64,000 nt of DNA. It comes from Pseudaminobacter sp047739745 (GTDB taxonomy: Bacteria > Pseudomonadota > Alphaproteobacteria > Rhizobiales > Rhizobiaceae). The stretch lies in assembly GCF_047739745.1 (NCBI RefSeq), contig NZ_JBLLVA010000015.1, positions 1-64,000 of the forward strand. Reading direction: 5' to 3'. The notes beneath the pieces are model-generated. The model made no database searches. It was not told the origin of the DNA and saw only the letters and a program-made list of their open reading frames with translations. This document shows, in pieces, positions 1 to 8,576 of the stretch (positions within the stretch are counted from its first letter, which is position 1; each line of letters begins with the position of its first letter). A program made the translations under genes and the position numbers.

Positions 1-282
1 CGGCGCAACAACCGGGACAGCACGGAGACGGGATGTGGCCACGGTGGGGAATTCCCGCGCTAGCTATGTGGCTGGGCAACGGCCCAACGCCCGATTCTAG
101 ACAAGGATAGCCCAAGACGGATTACGGAAGTGCGGTAGCCAACCCGCGGATAAGAGCATGATCGACCGTCGTCTCAAGGGCTCATCCCGTCCCCGGGCTG
201 TCCGTCAAAGGCAAACATCCTGTGGCAAAGACATGGGACGGAAAAGTTCATCTATCACACTTGACCACGGTCATAAGAGCTA
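1..282. other. Left-edge stretch without a recognised gene
   Basis: No open frame with a convincing start and no recognisable structured RNA was found on either strand. The stretch could include the promoter or terminator region of a gene beyond the left edge. RNase P RNA and tmRNA were considered, but none of their conserved blocks is visible. Confidence 0.4.
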
Positions 283-330
283 GAGCATCGGACCGAAAAG
301 TGGATCCGGTTTTCGGAATATCCGATGCTC
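283..330. repeat. Rhizobial palindromic repeat, copy 1
   Basis: This 48-base element has perfect 10-base outer arms (gagcatcgga / tccgatgctc) and inner arms ccgaaaa / ttttcgg, so it can fold into one long hairpin. A second, slightly diverged copy lies in the opposite orientation at 25616-25664. Dispersed intergenic palindromes of this kind are common in Mesorhizobium-type genomes. It lies just beyond the 3' end of the minus-strand gene ending at 394 and could act there as a transcript-end hairpin. Confidence 0.8.
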
Positions 331-393
331 CAACAAACAGCTAGATCGACAGTATGCGTCCGTCAGGACGCACGTCGATCTGGCGCCATGCGG

Positions 394-927
394 TCAGGGC
401 GGCCCTTGTGCGCCGGAATCTTCGTCGACAAGCTGCTCCTCCGGCAGGGGCCGCGTATACTCGATCCCCTGGAAGATCATTGTGCCGAGGTCCGGCGCCG
501 ACATTCTCCGCTCCTTGCCGTCACTGCAAAGGAACAACGGCCATTCGTCCATTCTGCATTCGACCTCGGTGAACCAGTTATCCAGATAATCGCCGGTAGA
601 GAGCCGAAACACGCCCTCTTCGACGCGGCGCACCGAATCGCCATTGGCTGCGGTCCAGGTCCAAGGGATGCTTGGCGGCCGATCTCTGGCCACAAGCGTA
701 TCGGCCAGGCTGGTAACGCCTTCCCGCTCGGCTGCCGCTCCATAGCTTCTCATCGCCGCGACATATGCGATGAGGACTGCCGGTTTGTCGGCATAGGAAG
801 CCGCGATGGTGGAGTTGGCTAAGGCCATGCGGTCAAAATCAGGAGGCTTCCATCCCCCTGGAACAGTCTCCGCTTCTGCCGGAGCGAGCGAGCACAACAG
901 GAGGGCAGCTATCGAAGCGGCTCGCAT
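394..927 (-). CDS. Secreted hypothetical protein
   Basis: This frame encodes about 177 residues. The start at 927 is chosen because AGGAGG lies just upstream and the protein then begins with a clear signal peptide (MRAASIAALLLCSLAPAEA) followed by the mature start ETVPGG. The mature part has no membrane segment and contains two cysteines around residue 130 (VECRMDEWPLFLCSDGKE) that could form a disulfide in the periplasm. I do not recognise the family. It stands alone, divergent from the operon starting at 1204. Confidence 0.7.
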   Translation of the reverse strand: MRAASIAALLLCSLAPAEAETVPGGWKPPDFDRMALANSTIAASYADKPAVLIAYVAAMRSYGAAAEREGVTSLADTLVARDRPPSIPWTWTAANGDSVRRVEEGVFRLSTGDYLDNWFTEVECRMDEWPLFLCSDGKERRMSAPDLGTMIFQGIEYTRPLPEEQLVDEDSGAQGPP

Positions 928-1203
928 CCAACCTCCTCGTGATCGCGTGTCGGCCCGCGCGCTGAAGGACGCTGCGACACCTTCGAATCTACGCACAACG
1001 CTCCCAAAAAATCGATTCTGTTTTTGGCCATGCCTCTGCGTTCACGCAAGATATCAGTCCAAAGAGGTGCGCGCATGCGCGAAAACCTCAAAAACTGAAC
1101 GTTAATTCCCATCGATTATGGTGCGCGCCTCTGCACCTTGAGGTTTTGGCGGCAACGAAGCCGGCCCATAGCCCTTTGGCAGGATGGAAGCGGTCGTCGT
1201 TGA

Positions 1204-2310
1204 ATGAGCGAAATCAGGGCATTGGGGCAGACGGACATACCGACCCTGGCGGAGCTGTTTCAGCGCATCCTGCGCAAGACACGCCAGCCTGCCACCGCTT
1301 CCCTCGAAGCCTATCTGGCGGAACTGTTTCTCGACGGGCCTGGCCGCGATCCCGAGATCAATTCGCATGTCCATGTAAATGACGACGGTCGCGTCTCGGG
1401 TTTCGTCGGCGCGCTGCCACTGCCGCTGCTGGTCGGAGATCGATCGGTGCGCGCGGCAGTCTGCGGCACGCTGATGGTCAACAACCATGCCGACGACCCC
1501 TTTGCCGGCGCCCGCCTGATGCGGGCCTTTTTTTCCGGTCCGCAGGACATCTCGCTGACGGAGACCGCCAACGACGTATCCACCACCATGTGGCGCAAGC
1601 TGCGCGCCACGGTGCTGCCGGAGCATAGTCTCGAATGGCTTCGCGTCATCCGGCCGGTGGGTTTCCTGACCGAAATGGCTGCTGGCGCGGCAGGCGTGAT
1701 GCGCCTGTTCGGGCCGCTGGCAAAGCCCGTCGACGCCGCGATCCGGCGCGGGGCTCCCGGCCCACGGTGGATCAGCGTTCCCGCCGCAGCACCAACGGGC
1801 ACGCTGGCGAGTATCGATGCCGACGATGACATCGCAGTTGTGCTGTTCAGGCGATTTACCGAAAGCTTCGGCGCACGGCCGGACTGGGATTGCGCAAGCC
1901 TGCGCCGGATGATTGCCGAATCCCGCCGAAAGGCGCTCTACGGCTCGATGGTGCGGCGTGTGGTGAGGACGCGCGATGGCCGCGAGGTCGGCATGTTCCT
2001 GTATTACGGCGATCCGGGACGCATCGGCCGTGTCGTGCAGGTCCTGTTTTCACCGGGGCAGGCCGGGGCTGTCATCGACAGCATGCTCGCCCATGCCAGC
2101 GAGCGCGGTATGGTCGGACTGCGCGGCCGCACACAGCCGACACTGCTTGAAGCCATGCTTGGCCGACGCTTCATGTTCCTGCATGCCTCAGCGAGCATCG
2201 TGCATGCGCGCGATCCCTCGCTTCTGGAACCGTTTGTCGCCGGCAAGGCCTTTTTCAACGGCTTTGCGGGAGAGTCCTGGTCGCGCCTGATTGGAGACCG
2301 TTTTGACTAG
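1204..2310 (+). CDS. GNAT-like acyltransferase, first gene of the amide-forming operon
   Basis: The protein has 368 residues. Its N-terminal part (MSEIRALGQTDIPTLAELF) begins like a GNAT fold, and the segment with GRVSGFVGALPLPLLVG and AVCGTLMVNNHADDPFAGA resembles the central strands and acetyl-CoA loop of GNAT enzymes. The C-terminal half (FGARPDWD to FDHAS-type segments) looks like a second, degenerate GNAT-like domain. It starts the operon, with only 15 bases to the next gene. The ribosome site before 1204 is weak, so the exact start is uncertain. The likely role is transfer of an acyl group onto an amine of the pathway product; the substrate is unknown. Confidence 0.65.
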   Translation: MSEIRALGQTDIPTLAELFQRILRKTRQPATASLEAYLAELFLDGPGRDPEINSHVHVNDDGRVSGFVGALPLPLLVGDRSVRAAVCGTLMVNNHADDPFAGARLMRAFFSGPQDISLTETANDVSTTMWRKLRATVLPEHSLEWLRVIRPVGFLTEMAAGAAGVMRLFGPLAKPVDAAIRRGAPGPRWISVPAAAPTGTLASIDADDDIAVVLFRRFTESFGARPDWDCASLRRMIAESRRKALYGSMVRRVVRTRDGREVGMFLYYGDPGRIGRVVQVLFSPGQAGAVIDSMLAHASERGMVGLRGRTQPTLLEAMLGRRFMFLHASASIVHARDPSLLEPFVAGKAFFNGFAGESWSRLIGDRFD

Positions 2311-2325
2311 GGAGATGGCCGAATC

Positions 2326-4275
2326 ATGTGCGGCATAGCCGGCTATTTCGGCGGTTACCGGCCACAAGAAGAGGCGGCGATGCTGCTGCGGCGCATGTGC
2401 CGGGCGATCGCGCATCGCGGGCCCGATGGCGAAGGCATCTTCGTGGGCGATGGCGCCGGCCTTGGCCATCGGCGGCTTTCAGTCATCGGCCTCAGCGACG
2501 GCGCGCAGCCGATGAGCAATGCCGAGGGCACCATCCACATCACTTACAATGGCGAGGTGTTCAACTATATCGAGCTGCGTCGCGAGTTGACGGCGCTCGG
2601 CCGACGCTGCCGGACATCGACCGATACGGAGGTCATTCTTCAGCTCTATGAGGAGATGGGAGCGGACTTCGTAACGCGGCTCAACGGCGATTTCGCTTTC
2701 GCTATCTGGGATCAACCCCGTAATCGGCTCGTGCTGGCTCGCGACCGGATGGGGGTTCGACCGCTGTTCCACGCATGGCGCGATGGCACCTTTCATTTCG
2801 CCTCGGAAATGAAAGCGCTGCTCCAAATTCCGGGCGTGGAAGCCGAGATCGATCCGATCGCCCTCGATCAGATCTTCACGCTGTGGGCGCCGATTGCGCC
2901 GCGTACCGTCTTCAAGGGCATCTGCGAACTGCCGCCGGCGCATTTCATGATCGTCGAAAATGGCGAGGCCCGTGTCAGGCCATATTGGTCCTTGTCATTC
3001 CCCGAAAGCGACGAGGGTGTCGATCGGCGCACGGAAGGCGAGATTGCCGAGGAACTGCGCGCACTGCTCGACGACGCGACACGCATCCGCTTGCGCGCCG
3101 ATGTCGAGGTCGGGTCGTTCCTCTCCGGCGGGCTCGACTCCTCAATCGTTTCGGCGCTCGCGGTGCGTATGGTTCCGGGCGGATTGCGGACATTCGCCGT
3201 CACCTTCGACGATGCCGAATTCGACGAAAGCGCCTACCAGGCGATCATGGTGAAAGCGCTCGGCACAAGGCATCACGCGGTCGCCTGCGGGGCCGACGAT
3301 ATTGCCGGGATTTTTCCCGAAATCGTTCGCCACATGGAGCGTCCGGTGCTGCGAACCGCGCCCGCACCGCTTTATCTGCTGTCCGGACTGTTGCGGCAGG
3401 AAGGGCTGAAAGTGGTGTTGTCGGGCGAAGGCGCGGACGAAATCTTTGCCGGGTACGACCTGTTCAAGGAAGCTGGTATCCGCCGTTTCTGCGGGCGCCA
3501 GCCGGGCTCGAAAATTCGGCCGCATCTTTTCCGCAAGATCTATCCCTACCTCACCTCGCTGCAGCAGCAGACGCCGGAATATCTGGCTGCCTTCTTCGGT
3601 GCGGGCGCCGACGCACCCGACGATCCACTGTTTTCACACCGCCCGCGCATGCGCGTAACGGCGGGCGCCAAGATGTTCTTCTCGCGCGATCTGCGGGAAT
3701 CGCTTCGCGGTTACGATGCGGCCGACGAATTGGCGGCAGCCCTGCCCAAGGCTTTCGCGCGCTGGCATCCGCTGCATCAGGCGCAGTTCATTGAGACGCG
3801 CTTTCTGCTGCCCGGCTACATCCTGTCGAGCCAGGGTGATCGCATGGCGATGGCGCATGGCGTCGAATCGCGTTTTCCCTTTCTCGATCACCGTCTTGTC
3901 GAATTCGCAGCCGGCATACCGCCGCGCCTCAAGCTGCGAGGCCTTCGCGAAAAGCACATATTGCGCGAGGCGGCCGCCGGCCTGTTGCCGCCTGTCATCG
4001 GCCAGCGCTCCAAGCAACCCTACCGCGCCCCCGACAGCGCCTCTTTCCAGGGTGCGGCGGGCAGCTATGTCGACGAGCTCATGTCGGCCGAGGCGCTCGC
4101 GGCCACCGGTCTGTTCAACCCGCAAGCCACCGGCAAGCTGCTGGAAAAATACCACCGCGACGGGATTGGCGGTTTTCGCGACAACGCCGCTTTCGTCGGC
4201 ATCGTCTCGACGCAGCTCTGGTCGCGAGAGTTCGCCAGCACGCAACGCCAGAGCCTGCCTGAGCCGGCAGTCTGA
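2326..4275 (+). CDS. Asparagine-synthase-like glutamine amidotransferase
   Basis: The 649-residue protein has the full AsnB layout. Cys2 in MCGIAGYFGG is the nucleophile of an N-terminal glutaminase domain (about 1-210). An ATP-pyrophosphatase domain follows, with the PP-loop SGGLDSS near residues 267-273, SGEGADEIFAGY near 365-376, and the C-terminal block QGDRMAMAHGVESRFPFLDH. It should hydrolyse glutamine and use the ammonia to amidate an adenylated carboxylate. Its neighbours are an acyl carrier protein and an acyl-AMP ligase, so the substrate is probably a pathway intermediate rather than free aspartate. Similar amidotransferases accompany ACP and acyl-ligase genes in exosortase-linked loci, but no exosortase is seen here. 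Confidence 0.9.
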   Translation: MCGIAGYFGGYRPQEEAAMLLRRMCRAIAHRGPDGEGIFVGDGAGLGHRRLSVIGLSDGAQPMSNAEGTIHITYNGEVFNYIELRRELTALGRRCRTSTDTEVILQLYEEMGADFVTRLNGDFAFAIWDQPRNRLVLARDRMGVRPLFHAWRDGTFHFASEMKALLQIPGVEAEIDPIALDQIFTLWAPIAPRTVFKGICELPPAHFMIVENGEARVRPYWSLSFPESDEGVDRRTEGEIAEELRALLDDATRIRLRADVEVGSFLSGGLDSSIVSALAVRMVPGGLRTFAVTFDDAEFDESAYQAIMVKALGTRHHAVACGADDIAGIFPEIVRHMERPVLRTAPAPLYLLSGLLRQEGLKVVLSGEGADEIFAGYDLFKEAGIRRFCGRQPGSKIRPHLFRKIYPYLTSLQQQTPEYLAAFFGAGADAPDDPLFSHRPRMRVTAGAKMFFSRDLRESLRGYDAADELAAALPKAFARWHPLHQAQFIETRFLLPGYILSSQGDRMAMAHGVESRFPFLDHRLVEFAAGIPPRLKLRGLREKHILREAAAGLLPPVIGQRSKQPYRAPDSASFQGAAGSYVDELMSAEALAATGLFNPQATGKLLEKYHRDGIGGFRDNAAFVGIVSTQLWSREFASTQRQSLPEPAV

Positions 4276-4289
4276 ATTCGGGAGAACCC

Positions 4290-4550
4290 ATGTCCGATCC
4301 AACAAAGAACCAGATCCGAGCCTTCATCGTCGATAATTTTCTGTTCGGCGAAACGGAACGTGCACCCGGCGACGAGCTTTCGCTGATCGAAAACGATCTT
4401 GTCGATTCCACCGGAATCCTCGAGCTGGTGGCCTTCCTCGAGGAACGTTTCGGCATTCCGATTGCCGATGCCGACATCGTGCCGACCAATCTCGATTCCA
4501 TAGCCCGTATAGCCGCCTTTGTTGCCCGCAAGCACGCCGCGGTAGGCTGA
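4290..4550 (+). CDS. Acyl carrier protein
   Basis: This 86-residue acidic protein is a phosphopantetheine carrier. The attachment serine is Ser40 in the motif VDSTGILEL, followed by the typical helix AFLEERFGIPI and the late motif NLDSIARIAAFV. It starts 14 bases after the amidotransferase gene and ends 8 bases before the acyl-AMP ligase gene, so it is very likely the carrier that the ligase loads. It is distinct from the housekeeping fatty-acid ACP, which normally carries DSLD at this site. It probably holds a carboxylic acid as a thioester while neighbouring enzymes modify it. Confidence 0.9.
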   Translation: MSDPTKNQIRAFIVDNFLFGETERAPGDELSLIENDLVDSTGILELVAFLEERFGIPIADADIVPTNLDSIARIAAFVARKHAAVG

Positions 4551-4558
4551 GACCGAAG

Positions 4559-6103
4559 ATGCGCGTCGAGACGTTCCTAAGACACAGCGCGACGGCCGAT
4601 CCAGAGAAGATCGCCATCGTCGCTGGTGGAACGCGCCTGAGTTTTGCCGCGCTCAATGACAGGTCCGACCGGCTCGCCGCCGCCCTTCTGTCGCGGGGCG
4701 TCAGCCGTGGCGACCGCGTCGTCATATTCATGGAGAATATCTGGGAAACGGCGGTCGCCATCTTCGCCGTGATGAAGGCGGGAGCGATATTCTGTCCGGT
4801 CAATTCCTCGGTAAAGGCCGACTGGCTCGGCTTCGTCATGCGCGACTGCCGCCCGCGCGCAGTGCTGACGCAGGCGAAGTTCGCCGGGCTCTGCGGCGAG
4901 GCGGCCAGCATCGCGGCGATGCGTCCATTGATCGTCGTCGCGCGCGGGGAGGTGATTTCCGCTGCCGATGCGCTTGCGTTCGAAGACTGCATGGAACGTC
5001 CCGTTGCCGATCCGCTTCCGCAAGCAGGGATCGATATCGATCTTGCCATGATCATCTACACTTCCGGGTCGACCGGTCGCCCGAAAGGCGTGATGATGAC
5101 GCATGCCAGCATGGATGCGGCATCGGCCTCGATCGCCTCCTATCTGGAAAACACCGCCAGCGATGTCGTGCTCGGCGTGCTGCCGCTGTCGTTCACCTAT
5201 GGCCTCTATCAGCTCATCGTCGCTGTGCGGGTGGGGGCCACTCTGGTCCTTGAAAAGAACTTCGCTTTTCCCCATGCGGTTTTGGAGAAGGCGCGGGCCG
5301 AGGCGGTTACGTGCCTGCCACTGGTCCCGACCATGGCGGCGATGATCCTTGCCATGAAGGAACTCGCGCCGGGCGCCCTGCCGAACCTGCGCTGTATCAC
5401 CAATGCCGCAGCCCCGCTGCCGCCGGCCCATATCGAAGGCCTGAGGAAGCTGTTTCCGAGCGCGAGGCTTTTCTGCATGTACGGGTTGACCGAATGCGCG
5501 CGCGCCACCTTTCTGGCGCCTGAGGAGCTCGATCGCAGGCCGGGTTCGGTCGGCAAGCCCATTCCCAATACGCAGGCCTATGTCGTGGATGACGCGGGCA
5601 GGCCGGCTGGCGCCGACGTGGTTGGCGAGCTCGTCGTGCGAGGGCCGCATCTGATGCGGGGTTACTGGGAAAACGAACAAGCGACCGACACCGCGCTACG
5701 TCCGAGCCTGAATCCATGGGAAAGGGTGCTGCATACCGGCGACCTGTTTTACAGCGACGCCGACGGCTTCCTCTATTTCGTCGGACGCAAGGACGACATG
5801 CTGAAAATTCGCGGCGAGAAGGTCGCGCCCCAACAGGTGGAGGCCGTCCTGCATGGCTGCGCGGGCGTCGTCGAGGCAGTCGTCGTCGGCATGCCGGACG
5901 ACTTGCTTGGTGCGGTTCTGCATGCGGTCATCGTTCCGACCGATCCGACGCCGAGCGAGCGCGACATCATTCATTGCTGCGCACGCAGCTTGCCAGATTT
6001 CATGGTGCCCAAGTCGGTAGAGTTCCGTAGGGAACTGCCGAGGACGGCCAGCGGAAAAGTCGCTCGGCGCCTTGTCGCCTGTCCAGGAGAAAAGACGCAA
6101 TGA
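4559..6103 (+). CDS. Acyl-AMP ligase (ANL superfamily), likely loads the adjacent ACP
   Basis: The 514-residue protein has the ANL signature YTSGSTGRPKGVMMTH near residues 166-181, the A5-type motif MYGLTECARATFL, the A7 block LHTGDLFYSDADGF, the hinge GRKDDMLKIRGEKV and the C-terminal catalytic lysine in RTASGKVARR. It adenylates a carboxylic acid and transfers it to CoA or, judging by context, to the ACP encoded 8 bases upstream. Its stop overlaps the next start (ATGA at 6100-6103), indicating coupled translation. The acid cannot be named from sequence. Confidence 0.9.
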   Translation: MRVETFLRHSATADPEKIAIVAGGTRLSFAALNDRSDRLAAALLSRGVSRGDRVVIFMENIWETAVAIFAVMKAGAIFCPVNSSVKADWLGFVMRDCRPRAVLTQAKFAGLCGEAASIAAMRPLIVVARGEVISAADALAFEDCMERPVADPLPQAGIDIDLAMIIYTSGSTGRPKGVMMTHASMDAASASIASYLENTASDVVLGVLPLSFTYGLYQLIVAVRVGATLVLEKNFAFPHAVLEKARAEAVTCLPLVPTMAAMILAMKELAPGALPNLRCITNAAAPLPPAHIEGLRKLFPSARLFCMYGLTECARATFLAPEELDRRPGSVGKPIPNTQAYVVDDAGRPAGADVVGELVVRGPHLMRGYWENEQATDTALRPSLNPWERVLHTGDLFYSDADGFLYFVGRKDDMLKIRGEKVAPQQVEAVLHGCAGVVEAVVVGMPDDLLGAVLHAVIVPTDPTPSERDIIHCCARSLPDFMVPKSVEFRRELPRTASGKVARRLVACPGEKTQ

Positions 6104-7128
6104 CCCCGGCGAGCGATAGCGGAATGCCCTTTTCGATGCGGACGCTTGACATCGATGCCGAGGCTGAGGCCAGCCGTATAGTCTCGGCTTTGCGCGCGCA
6201 GGTGCGGGACGCCACGCGCAAGCGCGGGCTGGTGCTTGGCCTTTCCGGCGGCATCGATTCCAGCGTCTGCGCCGCCCTTGCGGCACGGGCGGTCGGGCCA
6301 CGGAACGTCTTCTGCCTGTTCATGCCCGAAAACGATTCCGACCCCGAAAGCCTGCGGCTCGGCCAGCTTGTCGCCAATGAATTCGACCTCAAGGGCGAAG
6401 TCGAGAATATCGGCCCGACACTCGAGGTGATGGGCTGCTATGCGCGCCGTGACGCGTTCATCCGTCAGGTCGAGCCGGACTACGAGCCGGGCTGGAGCTC
6501 GAAGATCGTCATTGCCAATGCGCTGACCACCGGCGGCTACAACATCTGCTCGCTGGTGGTGCGCGACCCCCGCGGAGAGATGCGCAAGCATCGCCTGCCG
6601 GCGCAGGTCTATCTCGGCATTGTTGCCGCAACGAACATGAAGCAGCGCACGCGCAAGCAGATCGAATATTATCACGCCGACCGCCTCAACCATGCCGTGG
6701 TCGGCACTCCGAACCGCCTCGAATATGATCAGGGTTTCTTCGTCAAGAACGGCGACGGCGCTGCCGACGTCAAGCCGATCGCGCATCTCTACAAGTCGCA
6801 GGTCTATCAGCTCGCCGCTCATCTCGGTGTTCCCGAAGCGGTGCGCCGCCGCGCGCCGACCACCGATACCTATTCGCTGGCGCAGACCCAGGAGGAATTC
6901 TACTTCGCGCTGCCCTACGACAAGATGGATTTGTGCCTCTACGGGCTGAACAACAAGGTGCCGGCCGCACAGGTGGCCCAGGCTGCCTCGCTTACCGAAG
7001 ACCAGGTCGCTGCCGTCTGGAGCGATATTGCCGCCAAACGCAAGGTGGCACGGTACCTCCATCTTCCCGCTCAACTTGTCGAGCAGGTCGACGGCGGTGC
7101 GAGCGCCGACGGGCAGGCTCGTCGATAA
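6100..7128 (+). CDS. NAD-synthase-like ammonia/amine ligase
   Basis: The protein has 342 residues and belongs to the NadE N-type ATP-pyrophosphatase family. The PP-loop SGGIDSS is at residues 49-55, followed by GTPNRLEYDQGFF, the conserved GDGAADVKPIAHLYKSQVY and PTTDTYSLAQTQEEF. It lacks the nitrilase-type glutaminase domain of long NAD synthases. Between the PP-loop and the GTPN motif there is extra sequence (residues about 125-170) not expected in housekeeping NadE. Its place between an acyl ligase and an ATP-grasp gene, with overlaps on both sides, suggests it amidates or couples a pathway acid rather than making NAD. A true NadE role remains possible. Confidence 0.8.
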   Translation: MTPASDSGMPFSMRTLDIDAEAEASRIVSALRAQVRDATRKRGLVLGLSGGIDSSVCAALAARAVGPRNVFCLFMPENDSDPESLRLGQLVANEFDLKGEVENIGPTLEVMGCYARRDAFIRQVEPDYEPGWSSKIVIANALTTGGYNICSLVVRDPRGEMRKHRLPAQVYLGIVAATNMKQRTRKQIEYYHADRLNHAVVGTPNRLEYDQGFFVKNGDGAADVKPIAHLYKSQVYQLAAHLGVPEAVRRRAPTTDTYSLAQTQEEFYFALPYDKMDLCLYGLNNKVPAAQVAQAASLTEDQVAAVWSDIAAKRKVARYLHLPAQLVEQVDGGASADGQARR

Positions 7129-8333
7129 TGCAGGATGCTACCTTACGGGCGAAGGAAAATGGCCCTGCCGGGGTCGTATTGCTCGGCGGCGCGCACGGAA
7201 CGCTGGCGCTGGCGCGCAGTCTGGGAAAACGGAAGGTTCCGGTCTGGCTGGTCAGCAACGACAATCCGTTGCCGGGCTGGTCGCGTCATATAGACCGCAG
7301 GCTCGACTGGCCCGGACCCGACAATGCCGACGCCGTGACCTGCCTGCTCGAGCTTGCCAGAATCCACAAGCTGGAGGGACATCTTCTTGTTCCAGGCGGC
7401 GACCCCGAGGTGCGGCTGGTCTCGCAATCGATCGGCGCGCTGTCGTCCTGCTACAGGATCATGCTGCCAGCGTGGGACAGTCTCAAATACGTATGTGAAA
7501 AGCCGCTGCTTTATCGCCGTGCCGCCGAACTGAAGCTCGATATTCCGGCGACCTATGTTTTCAACTCCATGAAGCAGGCGGCCGGCTCCGACATCCGGTT
7601 TCCTGTCGTGCTGAAGCCCAACATGGGCGGCGGGCATGATCGGTTCTCGCGGGCGAAGGTCGTGCGCGCGGATGACAAGGCCTCGTTCCTGGCGGCCTAC
7701 AAGGACGCTGCCGAGCACATCGGCATCGACAACGTCGTCGTCCAGGAACTTATAATGGGCGGCGGCGAAAGCCAGTTTTCCTACGCGGCACTGTGGCACC
7801 GGGGCGCGCCGGTGGCTGAATTCAGCGCCCGCCGCGTCCGGCAATATCCGATCGAGTTCGGCTATACGAGCACCTTCGTCGAAGTCGTCGAGGAGCCGGA
7901 GGTGATCGATGCGGGGCGCCGGATTCTCGAATCCATCGGGCACGAGGGGCTCGTCGAAATCGAGTTCAAGCGGGATCCGCGCGACGGCAAGCTGCGGGTT
8001 CTGGACGTCAACCCGCGCCCATGGTCGTGGTTCGGTCTGGCAGACGGTGCCGGCGTCGATCTCGGCGCGATGCTTTGGGAGGTTGCGAATGGTCGTAAGA
8101 CAGCATCGGTTTCGGCACGATCGAAAGCATCATGGATGTATCTGGTTCGCGATGCCGTAGTCGCCGGTAAATTGATGTCGAGCGGTCGGCTTTCATGGCG
8201 AGAGTATCTGCGATCGTTCGCTCGGGTGCGCTCATGGGCGGCATTCAGCGTCCACGATCCGCTGCCGGGCCTGCTCGATGTTCCCTTGACCGCCTGGCGC
8301 GTGCTGACGAGGCGCATATTCGGGTTCCGATAG
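7128..8333 (+). CDS. ATP-grasp ligase, last gene of the amide-forming operon
   Basis: The start at 7128 overlaps the preceding stop by one base (TAATG), giving 401 residues. The N-terminus holds VVLLGGAHGTLALARSLG, a pre-ATP-grasp dinucleotide-like fold. It is followed by FPVVLKPNMGGGHDRFSR near residue 160 (phosphate-binding loop region), VVVQELIMGGGESQFSY and the metal-binding end EIEFKRDPRDGKLRVLDVNPRPW. Such enzymes form amide bonds through an acyl phosphate. The layout resembles the carboxylate-amine ligases of cell-surface and peptide-like pathways. A short basic and hydrophobic tail could bind the membrane. No clear terminator follows. Confidence 0.85.
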   Translation: MQDATLRAKENGPAGVVLLGGAHGTLALARSLGKRKVPVWLVSNDNPLPGWSRHIDRRLDWPGPDNADAVTCLLELARIHKLEGHLLVPGGDPEVRLVSQSIGALSSCYRIMLPAWDSLKYVCEKPLLYRRAAELKLDIPATYVFNSMKQAAGSDIRFPVVLKPNMGGGHDRFSRAKVVRADDKASFLAAYKDAAEHIGIDNVVVQELIMGGGESQFSYAALWHRGAPVAEFSARRVRQYPIEFGYTSTFVEVVEEPEVIDAGRRILESIGHEGLVEIEFKRDPRDGKLRVLDVNPRPWSWFGLADGAGVDLGAMLWEVANGRKTASVSARSKASWMYLVRDAVVAGKLMSSGRLSWREYLRSFARVRSWAAFSVHDPLPGLLDVPLTAWRVLTRRIFGFR

Positions 8334-8351
8334 GAGCGCGCTTCCGGCACC

Positions 8352-8516
8352 TCAATGCCGATCCCGGTCTTCCTCATAGAGCCGTCGCGTTGCGTCGTCG
8401 CGGCTTTTGACCTCTTGGGACGTGCGCCGCCGACGGGCGAGCAAAGCATAGCCGATCACGATAGCCAGAATGATCGGTCCGCCCGCAACCGCCAGAAGCC
8501 AGAAATTATCAGCCAA
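8352..8516 (-). CDS. Small single-pass membrane protein
   Basis: This 54-residue protein starts at TTG (8516) behind a strong AAAGGAG site. It has one membrane helix (LLAVAGGPIILAIVIGYALL) followed by a positive stretch ARRRR and a charged cytoplasmic tail ending EEDRDRH. Very similar short membrane proteins occur singly in many rhizobial genomes and have no known role. It is easy to miss because of its length and TTG start. It lies just downstream of the lipoprotein gene on the same strand and may share its transcript. Confidence 0.7.
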   Translation of the reverse strand: MADNFWLLAVAGGPIILAIVIGYALLARRRRTSQEVKSRDDATRRLYEEDRDRH

Positions 8517-8576
8517 TCCGATCCGCTCCTTTCTCCTGCTAGAGAGGGCAGGATGTAAGCTGCCGCGCCATGCCCC

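Noticed and set aside
1..282. Structured RNA (RNase P RNA or tmRNA) at the left edge
   Set aside because: No conserved blocks or closing stems of either RNA are visible on either strand.
1083..1146. Inverted repeat AACCTCAA / TTGAGGTT before the first operon
   Set aside because: Eight-base arms separated by 48 bases are weak, and no regulator or terminator pattern fits; could be chance.
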